Of a stretch of DNA of 15,919 bases, positions 1 through 6,468 are shown piece by piece (position 1 is the first letter of the stretch; each line of letters starts with the position of its first letter). The position numbers and the translations under genes are program-made. Source of the DNA: Candidatus Latescibacterota bacterium (GTDB lineage: Bacteria; JAAXHH01; JACQVL01); the NCBI GenBank assembly GCA_016209865.1, contig JACQVL010000107.1, positions 1 to 15,919 on the forward strand, written 5' to 3'. A model generated the notes under the pieces. The model searched no databases, was not told where the DNA came from, and saw only the letters and a list, made by a program, of their open reading frames with translations.

Positions 1-366
1 ACTCCTTTACGAGCGATGAATCGTTCTGGATCGTGTTTGATTTTACATGCCAGTATCTCTTGCAAATGGACGATCAGGAGTGATAGAGTCCAGAATACTC
101 GGACTGAAGGATTAAATTTAATTCGTAACCGTAAAGGACCTACGCCTCATATTGCGGTAGTCACAGCCGAGCCGTTGCCAACCCGTCTTGCGTCTTTAGC
201 ATTGGGAACCGGTGATTTAGACTGCGTGTACCACTTTGCGCTTCCTGAACTACTGGAATCAGTCGAAAAAATTGGAAGTGAAGATCAATTAGAGGTCTTG
301 CGAGGAATGATCAATGGTCGACGTCTACGTGACATTAGCGACCTTCCTCTTGATTTGGCGATATAA
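1..366 (+). CDS. Type II restriction endonuclease, NgoMIV/Cfr10I/SgrAI family, C-terminal part (5' end outside window)
   Basis: This is the C-terminal part of a DNA-cleaving type II restriction enzyme. The reading frame is open to the left edge, so the start lies outside; the ATG at 16 is internal. The family active site is PD-X(46-77)-K-X13-E. Counting from the ATG at 16, the sequence has Ser15-Cys-Lys17, exactly 13 residues, then Glu31, matching the NgoMIV Ser185/Lys187/Glu201 spacing. Downstream come the family-like segments RNRKGPTPHIAVVTAEP, LALGTGDLDCVYHFALPEL and RRLRDISDLPLDLAI, the last at the extreme C-terminus as expected. The first catalytic Asp would lie upstream. The gene is more AT-rich than the next one, suggesting transfer. 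Enzymes of this family recognise CCGG-centred sites; the exact specificity cannot be read here, and no methyltransferase is in the window. I am confident of the family. I cannot tell whether the unseen N-terminal part is intact. Confidence 0.88.
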   Translation, partial: TPLRAMNRSGSCLILHASISCKWTIRSDRVQNTRTEGLNLIRNRKGPTPHIAVVTAEPLPTRLASLALGTGDLDCVYHFALPELLESVEKIGSEDQLEVLRGMINGRRLRDISDLPLDLAI

Positions 367-382
367 GCTTCTCAAAGCATGG

Positions 383-402
383 ATTCCCGCTTTCGCGGGA
401 AT
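383..402. repeat. Short palindromic dispersed repeat, copy 1 (loop TTTC)
   Basis: The core is ATTCCCGC-TTTC-GCGGGAAT, a perfect 8-bp stem with a 4-nt loop. It is flanked by GG on the left and GACA on the right, that is, in inverse orientation to copies 3 and 4. It lies between the endonuclease stop and the cytochrome-rhodanese start. It resembles REP/dRS3-like repeats known from many bacteria and could also act as a weak terminator. Confidence 0.85.
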
Positions 403-439
403 GACAAAATAATAGGAGCTATTTAAGCTGGAGATCCCC

Positions 440-1552
440 ATGGCTCGTCAGATGATCACTCCCCGCCTGCCGAGACGGTGCTTTGCTCTGCTGTCCGTCC
501 TCGTTCCGATCCTCTTCTGGACGAGGACGCTGCGTGCGGAAGAGGAGCCGCCACAGGTGCAGCGTCTTGCCCGTGGCAAGCAGTCCTATGACATGCTCTG
601 CGCTGGCTGTCACGGCACGGACGGGGAATCGACGTCACGGGGCGAGAACACGAAGACCCTCCCCGGCATCGGCATCCGGCGGACTGATTATGAGATCGGC
701 CACCGACTACGCGGGCTGATGGCGGCGCTGTTCACGGAAGAGGAACGGGCAGACCTGGTCGCCTATGTGAAATCTTTCAAAGGACCAAAAGGGTACGCGC
801 GACCGGAGCTGGTGATCAACGCGACCGCACTGACCCCGTTCATCACCGATCCCGGCGTCCGGATCGTCGATCTTCGGCCTGCGGATGCCTACGCGCAGTC
901 CCATCTCCCGAACGCCGTCCATCTCGACGAGGACGCGCTGCGGACGTTGCCGGATGCAGCCCGGTTCGCCGCGCTGATGGAGGGGATCGGCGTCGGGAAT
1001 AACACGTGCGTCGTCGCGTACGACGACAACGGCGGGCGAGGAGCGGCACGGCTGTGGGCGGCGCTGACCTATTACGGACATCCGCGCGTCAGCATCCTGG
1101 ACGGTGGGTGGCGGAAATGGCTCGGCGACGGGCGGGACACGACGGTCTGGCGGCCATCCCAGCGGGTCGTCACGTTCACCCCCTGGCCCCAGCCAGACGT
1201 GCACGTCACGGCGGCTGAGCTGCGTGCCTGCTTGAAGGCACAGGACGTCGTGCTCCTTGATGCCAGCCCATCCTTCATGAGACAGAATGGGTGGAAACAC
1301 CGTGTCATCCATCTCGAATCGACGAACACCCTGCAACCGGACGGGACGTTCCGGCCTGCGGCGGAACTCTTATCGCTGTACGCTGCAGTGGGCATCACGC
1401 CCGACCGGCGTGTCGTGACGATGGGCACGGACTGGGCACAGGCGGCGATGGCGATGTTCACGCTGCGTCTGCTCGGCTATCCGGACGTGCGGATGTACGA
1501 TGGGACAGGAACAGAACGCGCGGGCGAGATTGTCAGCCACACAGGGCAGTGA
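440..1552 (+). CDS. Secreted cytochrome c fused to tandem rhodanese domains (degenerate active loops)
   Basis: The 370-aa protein has an N-terminal signal sequence (basic MARQMITPRLPRR, hydrophobic residues 14-31, likely cleavage near Ala33), so it should act in the periplasm. A single class I cytochrome c domain follows (about 45-113), with heme motif CAGCH at 54-58 and Met94 as candidate axial ligand. Two rhodanese-like domains follow, about 120-235 and 250-365. The first keeps the typical VVAYD and DGGWRKW segments, with Asp195 at the cysteine position, as in the inactive N-terminal half of classical rhodanese. The second has VVTMG, placing Gly329 where the sulfur-accepting Cys should be. 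No cysteine remains in either loop, so sulfurtransferase activity is doubtful; sulfur-compound binding or a redox-partner role is possible. The start is supported by GGAG at 430-433, 6 nt upstream. The function as a whole is inferred from domains. Confidence 0.85.
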   Translation: MARQMITPRLPRRCFALLSVLVPILFWTRTLRAEEEPPQVQRLARGKQSYDMLCAGCHGTDGESTSRGENTKTLPGIGIRRTDYEIGHRLRGLMAALFTEEERADLVAYVKSFKGPKGYARPELVINATALTPFITDPGVRIVDLRPADAYAQSHLPNAVHLDEDALRTLPDAARFAALMEGIGVGNNTCVVAYDDNGGRGAARLWAALTYYGHPRVSILDGGWRKWLGDGRDTTVWRPSQRVVTFTPWPQPDVHVTAAELRACLKAQDVVLLDASPSFMRQNGWKHRVIHLESTNTLQPDGTFRPAAELLSLYAAVGITPDRRVVTMGTDWAQAAMAMFTLRLLGYPDVRMYDGTGTERAGEIVSHTGQ

Positions 1553-1590
1553 AATTGTTCGGAATACCAGACAGCATTGACGGAAGCTCA

Positions 1591-1597
1591 AGGAGGG
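1591..1597 (+). promoter_or_regulatory. Shine-Dalgarno AGGAGGG deciding the GTG start of hicB
   Basis: AGGAGGG lies 7 nt before GTG at 1605. It is the strongest ribosome-binding site on the plus strand here and supports a GTG start for the antitoxin gene. High translation of the antitoxin relative to the downstream toxin is the usual arrangement. Confidence 0.7.
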
Positions 1598-1604
1598 AAC
1601 TCAC

Positions 1605-1847
1605 GTGCTGACAAACTACATCCGGGCTGCTATGCGTCGAGCACATTATGAAATTTTGTCCGACGATGGGACTTTCTATGGTGAGATCCCAGGGTTCAAC
1701 GGCGTCTACGCGAATGCTGCGACACTTGAAGCCTGTCGAGAAGAATTGGAAGAGGTTCTGGAAGAATGGATCTTGTTCCGTGTTTCCAGAAGTCTTCTAT
1801 TACCGGTTGTTGATGGAATCTCATTAACTATCGAGGAAGTTGTATAA
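1605..1847 (+). CDS. hicB: HicB-family antitoxin (short form)
   Basis: This 80-aa protein matches the partial RNase H-like fold of HicB antitoxins: an N-terminal strand HYEILSDDGTFYGEIPGFNGVYANAATLEACREELEEVLEEWI, with the characteristic Gly-Phe-x-Gly-Val turn and following helix. The protein ends soon after this domain, so it lacks the C-terminal ribbon-helix-helix or HTH domain that many HicB proteins use for operator binding. It should neutralise the HicA encoded immediately downstream; the two genes overlap by one base (TAATG at 1845-1849). Translation starts at GTG 1605 behind a strong Shine-Dalgarno. Base composition is clearly more AT-rich than in the flanking redox genes. The order antitoxin-toxin is reversed relative to classical hicAB but is common for this subgroup. 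Confidence 0.85.
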   Translation: MLTNYIRAAMRRAHYEILSDDGTFYGEIPGFNGVYANAATLEACREELEEVLEEWILFRVSRSLLLPVVDGISLTIEEVV

Positions 1848-2065
1848 TGCCTCGGTTGGGCCCTATCAAGCGTTATGATCTGATTCGTTATTTGAGACAA
1901 TCAGGTTTTGAAGGGCCGTATTCAGGTGGAAAACATCAGCTCATGATTAAGGATGATATCACGGTACGACTTCCCAACCCTCATCAAGGGGATATTGGCA
2001 GAGAGCTTCTATCCAGAATATTGCGGCAGGCCAGTATTGGCAGAGATGAGTGGGAAAGACTCTAA
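1847..2065 (+). CDS. hicA: HicA-family mRNA interferase toxin
   Basis: This 72-aa protein is the size and shape of HicA (YcfA-like, double-stranded RNA-binding-like fold). The N-terminal segment [16 protein letters not shown] is the usual first helix. The GGKHQLMIK segment carries the conserved catalytic His of the family's G-S/K-H motif. [31 protein letters not shown] matches the typical C-terminal half ending in an ILRQA helix. Family members cleave mRNA to arrest growth until HicB sequesters them. The start codon overlaps the hicB stop by one base, indicating translational coupling. The end overlaps the ATG proposed for the next gene by 20 bases. All key residues are present, so the module is probably functional. 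Confidence 0.87.
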   Translation: MPRLGPIKRYDLIRYLRQSGFEGPYSGGKHQLMIKDDITVRLPNPHQGDIGRELLSRILRQASIGRDEWERL

Positions 2066-3584
2066 GGCGAAACAGGCTATAAAGAGACCGGAGCCCTCAT
2101 TGTCCACCCCTTCCTTCGCAGGCAAAGTCAACGCGCCGGAGTTCCCGTCCGGCGCGGACTGGCTCAACACCGACCGCCCGCTCTCGCTCAGAGACCTCCG
2201 CGGGAAGGTCGTCCTCCTCGACTTTTGGACGTATTGCTGCATCAACTGTATGCACGTCCTCCCCGACCTCAAGAAGCTGGAGCGGAAGTACCCGGAGGAA
2301 CTGGTTGTCATTGGCGTCCATTCCGCCAAATTCTTCACCGAGCGGGAGACGGAGAACATCCGCCAGGCGATCCTCCGGTACGAGATCGAGCATCCGGTCA
2401 TCAACGACCACGAGTTCCGGCTGTGGCGACAGTATGGCGTACGGGCCTGGCCGACGCTTGTGTTGATCGATCCGGCCGGGAAAGTCATCGGACAGGCGTC
2501 GGGGGAAGGCATCTTCGAGCCGTTCGATCAGGTGATCAGCGCGGTCATTCAGGAATTCGACGCCCGAGGTCTGATCGACCGGACGCCGCTCGGACTGAAG
2601 CTGGAGAAGGCGCACGAGCGGGACTCGATCCTCTCCTTTCCCGGCAAGGTGCTGGCGGATGAAGCGTCCGGCCGGCTGTTCGTCGCCGACTCGAACCACA
2701 ACCGCATCGTCGTGGCCGGTCTCGACGACGGCACCGTCCTCGACATCATCGGAAGCGGGGCGACCGGCCTGGATGATGGCTCGTTCGAGCGAGCGGCGTT
2801 CACCCATCCGCAGGGGCTGGCGCTCGACGGGAACAGGCTGTACATCGCGGACACGGAGAACCACGCCATCCGGCGGGCAGACCTGACGGCGCGCACGGTC
2901 GAACGAATCGCGGGCACGGGGGAGCAGGCGCGGCAGTCCAACGTCGCGGGCCATGGAACCTCGGTCGCCCTGAACTCCCCGTGGGACCTGGTCGTCCATA
3001 AGAAGACGCTGTACATCGCCATGGCGGGGCCGCACCAGGTCTGGGCGCTCGACCTGGAGACGCACGAGGCGGCGCCCTACGCCGGGACGGGCGCGGAAGC
3101 CCTGCGGGACGGCCCGCTCCGCCAGGCGTCGCTCGCCCAGCCGAGCGGCCTGACGACGGACGGGAAAAAATTGTACTTCGCGGACAGCGAGGTGAGCGCC
3201 ATCCGGGCCGCCGATCTCAACCCGAACGGCCGGGTAGAGACGATCGTTGGAGCCGACTTGTTCGAGTTCGGGGACATCGACGGGGTCGGGGAGATCGTCC
3301 GGCTTCAGCATCCGTTGGGCGTCGTCTCTCACGACGGCCTGCTGTACGTCGCGGACACGTATAACAATAAGATTAAAAAGATTGGTCCAAAGACGCGCGC
3401 CTCGACGACGTTCATCGGGTCGAGTCAAGCCGGGTACCGGGACGGCGACGACCCGTTGTTCGACGAGCCGGGGGGCGTGAGCATCGCACGTGGGAAGCTG
3501 TACATCGCGGACACGAACAACCACGTCATTCGCGTGGCCGACCTGGCCACCGGCCATACCACGACGTTCACGTTCACACGTTAA
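2046..3584 (+). CDS. TlpA-like thioredoxin / NHL-repeat propeller protein (NHLRC2-like)
   Basis: From ATG 2046 the protein has 512 aa and no signal peptide, so it is probably cytoplasmic. Residues about 27-170 form a thioredoxin-like domain with [19 protein letters not shown]. The CCINC motif (64-68) is typical of the bacterial TlpA/NHL and animal NHLRC2 family, and a cis-Pro region [11 protein letters not shown] follows. Residues about 190-510 contain six NHL blades with recurring L(Y/F)(I/V)AD(T/S)-x-N/E-x-x-I repeats, forming a beta-propeller. Family members often carry a further C-terminal beta domain, which is absent here. Start choice is uncertain. ATG 2046 overlaps hicA and has a poor ribosome site, whereas TTG 2100 has GGAG at 2090-2093 with 6-nt spacing and begins close to where homologues start. 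The biochemical role is not established; thiol-disulfide chemistry is inferred. Confidence 0.88.
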   Translation: MSGKDSKAKQAIKRPEPSLSTPSFAGKVNAPEFPSGADWLNTDRPLSLRDLRGKVVLLDFWTYCCINCMHVLPDLKKLERKYPEELVVIGVHSAKFFTERETENIRQAILRYEIEHPVINDHEFRLWRQYGVRAWPTLVLIDPAGKVIGQASGEGIFEPFDQVISAVIQEFDARGLIDRTPLGLKLEKAHERDSILSFPGKVLADEASGRLFVADSNHNRIVVAGLDDGTVLDIIGSGATGLDDGSFERAAFTHPQGLALDGNRLYIADTENHAIRRADLTARTVERIAGTGEQARQSNVAGHGTSVALNSPWDLVVHKKTLYIAMAGPHQVWALDLETHEAAPYAGTGAEALRDGPLRQASLAQPSGLTTDGKKLYFADSEVSAIRAADLNPNGRVETIVGADLFEFGDIDGVGEIVRLQHPLGVVSHDGLLYVADTYNNKIKKIGPKTRASTTFIGSSQAGYRDGDDPLFDEPGGVSIARGKLYIADTNNHVIRVADLATGHTTTFTFTR

Positions 3585-3605
3585 TGCGTTCATACGTTGA
3601 AACCA

Positions 3606-3676
3606 TGTAGGGGTGAAGCATTCACGACAGTCGAGCGAGAGCCTTCAGCTCTGATGGTGAATGCTTCGCCCCTACA
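3606..3676. repeat. Long hairpin element with 20-bp stem (MITE-like, possible terminator)
   Basis: The arms TGTAGGGGTGAAGCATTCAC (3606-3625) and GTGAATGCTTCGCCCCTACA (3657-3676) are reverse complements with a single mismatch that becomes a G-U pair in RNA. The 31-nt loop contains a smaller AGAGC/GCTCT hairpin. The element fills the space between the TlpA/NHL stop and the aldehyde dehydrogenase start. It has no T-run, so it is more likely a palindromic mobile or dispersed element than a classical terminator, though it may still stop or stabilise transcripts. Confidence 0.75.
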
Positions 3677-3698
3677 GTCACACCCAATTCGCGGACGT

Positions 3699-3708
3699 TC
3701 ACATGTGA
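3699..3708. promoter_or_regulatory. Palindrome TCACATGTGA, possible operator
   Basis: A perfect 10-bp palindrome lies 22 nt upstream of the aldehyde dehydrogenase ATG, between the hairpin element and the ribosome-binding site. It could be an operator for a dimeric regulator of this cluster. A 10-mer palindrome can occur by chance, and no convincing -10/-35 pair was seen beside it. Confidence 0.25.
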
Positions 3709-3730
3709 TGTGATAGAAGGGGGGTCTCTC

Positions 3731-5149
3731 ATGCAGATGTACATCGCAGGACGCTGGGTCGATAAATCGCAGAAGATAGACGTGGTCAATCCCTACGACG
3801 GGAGCGTGATCGACACCGTCCCGAAGGGGGATAAGCAAGACGTGGACGCCGCGATCGCCAGCGCCGTCCGGGGCGCGACGGTCATGGCGAAGATGCCGGG
3901 GTACGACCGCTTCCTCATCCTGAGGAAGGCGGCGGACCTGATGAACGAGCGGTTAGAGGAGTTCGGCCGGACGATCACCCTCGAAGAGGGGAAGGTCATC
4001 GCCGAAGGTCGGTTTGAAGCCTCCCGCGGCGTCCAGACGCTGTTGACCTCCGCCGAGGAGGCGAAGCGCATCCACGGAGAGACGATCCCGTTCGACGGCG
4101 CGCCGGGCGGCGCGGGCCGGTTCGGGTTCACGATGCGCGTCCCGTGCGGGGTCGTCGCGGCCATCAGCCCGTTCAATTTTCCACTCAACCTCGTCTGCCA
4201 TAAAGTCGGCCCGGCCATCGCCGCCGGGAACGCGGTCATCATCAAGCCAGCGACGGACACCCCGCTCTCCGCCCTCAAGTTGACCGCCCTCCTGTTAGAG
4301 GCGGGACTGCCCCCGGAGGCGATCCAGTGCGTGACCGGCGCCGGCAGTGAAATCGGAGATGCCCTGTGCTCCGATTCGCGTGTCCGGAAGATCACGTTTA
4401 CTGGCAGCCGGGACGTGGGGGAGCACATCTGTCATGTGGCGGGCCTGAAAAAAGTGACGATGGAGCTCGGCTCGAACGCGCCCGTCATCGTCATGCCGGA
4501 TGCCGATCTGAACAAGGCGGCGGACGCGGTGGCCGCTACTGGGTACTCGAACGCGGGACAGACGTGCATCTCCGCACAACGCATCCTGACGAACAACAAA
4601 ATTTATGGGGATTTTCTCGACGCGCTGCGACCAAAAGTTGAAGTCATGACGACCGGCAACCCGCTCGACGAGAAAGTCAAGATGGGGCCGATGATCCGGG
4701 AGAAGGACGCGGTCCGGGTGGGTGAGTGGGTGGAGGAGGCGGTCAGGAGCGGCGCACGGCTCGTCACGGGCGGGGAGCGGCACGGGACGTTCTACCAGCC
4801 GACGGTCGTGGCGGACGTGAAGCCGGAGATGCGGATCTCCTGCGACGAGCTGTTCGGCCCGGCGGTGGCGGTCACCCGCTTCGACGACATCGACCAGGCG
4901 ATCGCCTTAGCGAACGACACGATCTACGGGCTGAGCGCCGCCATCTTCACTCAGAACCTCGACTGGGCGATGAAGTTCGCCCGCGAGGTGTATTCGGGCA
5001 ACCTGATGATCAACTGGGGACCGCAGTGGCGCGCCGACTTGATGCCGTACGGCGGGGTGAAGGACAGCGGCATGGGCAAGGAAGGCCCGCGATACGCGGT
5101 GGAAGAGATGACGGAGCTGAAGTTAGTGTGCTTTAATTTGGGGAACTAA
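3731..5149 (+). CDS. NAD(P)-dependent aldehyde dehydrogenase, ALDH superfamily
   Basis: The 472-aa cytoplasmic enzyme should oxidise an aldehyde to the acid. The catalytic set is complete: Asn149 in SPFNFPLN, Lys172 in IIKPA (cofactor binding), the FTGS Rossmann turn, Glu245 in MELGSNAP, and nucleophile Cys279 in GQTCISAQ. Presence of the general-base Glu argues for the hydrolytic type rather than the CoA-acylating methylmalonate-semialdehyde type. The sequence resembles lactaldehyde/glyceraldehyde-type and related short-chain hydroxyaldehyde dehydrogenases, but the substrate cannot be fixed. ATG 3731 is chosen over GTG 3710 because an AAGGGGGG ribosome site (3718-3725 region) precedes it at normal spacing. 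It sits upstream of a sugar-acid dehydratase, so an aldehyde from sugar-acid breakdown, such as glyceraldehyde or a semialdehyde, is a reasonable inferred substrate. Confidence 0.9.
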   Translation: MQMYIAGRWVDKSQKIDVVNPYDGSVIDTVPKGDKQDVDAAIASAVRGATVMAKMPGYDRFLILRKAADLMNERLEEFGRTITLEEGKVIAEGRFEASRGVQTLLTSAEEAKRIHGETIPFDGAPGGAGRFGFTMRVPCGVVAAISPFNFPLNLVCHKVGPAIAAGNAVIIKPATDTPLSALKLTALLLEAGLPPEAIQCVTGAGSEIGDALCSDSRVRKITFTGSRDVGEHICHVAGLKKVTMELGSNAPVIVMPDADLNKAADAVAATGYSNAGQTCISAQRILTNNKIYGDFLDALRPKVEVMTTGNPLDEKVKMGPMIREKDAVRVGEWVEEAVRSGARLVTGGERHGTFYQPTVVADVKPEMRISCDELFGPAVAVTRFDDIDQAIALANDTIYGLSAAIFTQNLDWAMKFAREVYSGNLMINWGPQWRADLMPYGGVKDSGMGKEGPRYAVEEMTELKLVCFNLGN

Positions 5150-5152
5150 AAT

Positions 5153-5311
5153 CAGTGACGAGTGACAAGAGGAAAACGAGAACAGGTGAAATATGAAGAG
5201 CAATGATGAGCTGAAAAATAATCGATTCATCTCAAGCATGTTATCATTCCCGCTTGCGCGGGAATCCATTCCTGTTTTTACTCGTCACTTGTCACTCGTC
5301 ACTCGTCACTG
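5153..5311. repeat. MITE-like inverted-repeat element with heptamer arms and nested hairpin repeat
   Basis: The gap between the aldehyde dehydrogenase and the dehydratase is nearly filled by an element with imperfect terminal inverted repeats. The left arm is 5153-5186 (begins CAGTGACGAGTGACAAG). The right arm is 5271-5311, whose complement begins CAGTGACGAGTGAC, carries one extra heptamer, then AAG, and also ends in ACAGG. The right arm contains four tandem heptamers, TCGTCAC/TTGTCAC, at 5282-5309. Copy 2 of the short hairpin repeat lies inside. No ORF is visible in it. Its origin as a non-autonomous mobile element is an inference. Confidence 0.65.
5246..5265. repeat. Short palindromic dispersed repeat, copy 2 (loop TTGC)
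   Basis: The core is ATTCCCGC-TTGC-GCGGGAAT with a perfect 8-bp stem. Its loop is the complement of that in copy 4, but the outer flanks (TC before, CCA after) are those of copies 3 and 4, so the core appears flipped relative to its surroundings. It is nested in the inverted-repeat element at 5153-5311. Confidence 0.85.
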
Positions 5312-5326
5312 CTCTTTGGAGCGCCT

Positions 5327-6457
5327 ATGACCATTCGCGACATCAACGTCTTTCCCGTCTGGGAAGGCTGGCGGAATTACCTGATCGTGAAAGTTGACAC
5401 GGATGAGGGACTGTACGGCATCGGTGAGGGCGGGCTGACCTGGCGTGAGCTGGCGGTGCTGGAGACGATCAACTCCCTCAAGCCGCTCCTCATCGGTCAG
5501 GATGCGACCCGGATCGAGCATCTCTGGCAGGTGATGTTCCGGAGCGGATTCTTCCCCGGCGAACGGACGCTCTCGTCTGCCATCAGCGCGATCGACATCG
5601 CCCTGTGGGACATCCAGGGCAAAGCCTTCGGCGTGCCCGTCTACCGGCTCTTGGGCGGACGGTGCCGGGATCGAGTGGTGTGTTATCCCCACTGCGACAG
5701 CAGCACGACGGACGGGCTGGTGGAGAACGCGAAGAAGGCGGTGACGGACGGCTGGAAGTTCATCCGGTTCCATCTCCCGTCCGATGGCGACGTGCTCGAG
5801 CCATCCCGCGCCGTCCGGCGGGCGATCCAGGCCTGCGCCGCCGTGCGGGAGGCGGTCGGGGACGACATCGAACTGCTGCTCGACGTCCACACCCGGCTCG
5901 ACCCGGCGGACGCGATCACCCTCTGCCGGGCGGTCGAGCCGTACCGGCTGTACTTCGTCGAAGACCCGCTCCGGTCGGAGAACACGGCGTCGTACCACCA
6001 GCTCCGCCGGCACGTGGCCGTCCCGCTCGGCGTCGGGGAACACTACGCGAGCAAGTGGGAGTTCCGCGAACTGATCGAGCACGACCTGATCAATTATGCC
6101 CGCGTGGATGTGTGCCTTGTCGGCGGGCTGACCGAGGCGAAGAAGGTGGCGGGCTGGTGCGAGACGCACTACATCAACTTGGCGCCCCACAACCCGCTCG
6201 GTCCGGTCTCGGCCGCAGCGTGCCTCCACCTCGACCTGGCGGCGCCGAACTTCGGGGTGCAGGAGCTGCCCCGGAAGCCGGGCGCGATGTCGGATGTGTT
6301 CCCCGTGCAGGTCGAATGGAAGGACGGCTACCTGTTGCCCCCCGACCGGCCGGGTTTGGGGGTGGAGTTCGACGAAGACGCGGCGCGGAAGCACCCGTAC
6401 CAGCCCGGCCAGACGCCGATGCTCCACCGGGAGGACGGGGCGTTTACGAATTGGTGA
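5327..6457 (+). CDS. Enolase-superfamily sugar-acid dehydratase, D-galactonate dehydratase (DgoD)-like
   Basis: This 376-aa enzyme belongs to the mandelate racemase/muconate lactonizing group, which abstracts a proton alpha to a carboxylate. The Mg2+ ligands are Asp186 (LLLDVH), Glu212 (FVEDP) and Glu238 (GVGEH). Acid/base residues are His188 and the His288-Asp261 dyad (LAPHNPLGP; RVDVC), with Glu313 at the late active-site position. All lie exactly three residues after the E. coli D-galactonate dehydratase positions as I recall them (183, 209, 235, 185, 285, 258, 310). The length and the C-terminal HREDG...NW ending also fit that family. Expected chemistry is dehydration of a sugar acid to a 2-keto-3-deoxy sugar acid. 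The exact sugar acid is not certain, because fucon-, gluc- and galact-specific relatives share this set. ATG 5327 has GGAG at 5318-5321. The next gene starts 11 bases after its stop. Confidence 0.87.
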   Translation: MTIRDINVFPVWEGWRNYLIVKVDTDEGLYGIGEGGLTWRELAVLETINSLKPLLIGQDATRIEHLWQVMFRSGFFPGERTLSSAISAIDIALWDIQGKAFGVPVYRLLGGRCRDRVVCYPHCDSSTTDGLVENAKKAVTDGWKFIRFHLPSDGDVLEPSRAVRRAIQACAAVREAVGDDIELLLDVHTRLDPADAITLCRAVEPYRLYFVEDPLRSENTASYHQLRRHVAVPLGVGEHYASKWEFRELIEHDLINYARVDVCLVGGLTEAKKVAGWCETHYINLAPHNPLGPVSAAACLHLDLAAPNFGVQELPRKPGAMSDVFPVQVEWKDGYLLPPDRPGLGVEFDEDAARKHPYQPGQTPMLHREDGAFTNW

Positions 6458-6468
6458 TCGGAGCCTCC

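Noticed and set aside
1577-1604. TTGACG upstream of hicB as a -35 promoter box
   Set aside because: No acceptable -10 box lies 16-18 nt downstream; that position is occupied by the region around the GTG start codon.
2097-3593. Long open frame on the minus strand opposite the TlpA/NHL gene
   Set aside because: It is an antisense shadow of a strongly conserved gene, without motifs or a plausible ribosome site.
5282-5309. TCGTCAC heptamers as regulator binding sites (iterons) for the dehydratase promoter
   Set aside because: They form one arm of an inverted-repeat element with a matching arm 130 bp away, which a repeat-element origin explains better; no -10/-35 pair follows.
5605-6468. Upstream extension of the acyl-CoA synthetase frame into the dehydratase gene
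   Set aside because: The residues are Arg/Pro/Gly-rich shadow coding with no homology. The real start, ATG 6469, has GGAG at 5-nt spacing, and the dehydratase occupies the region with full catalytic conservation.
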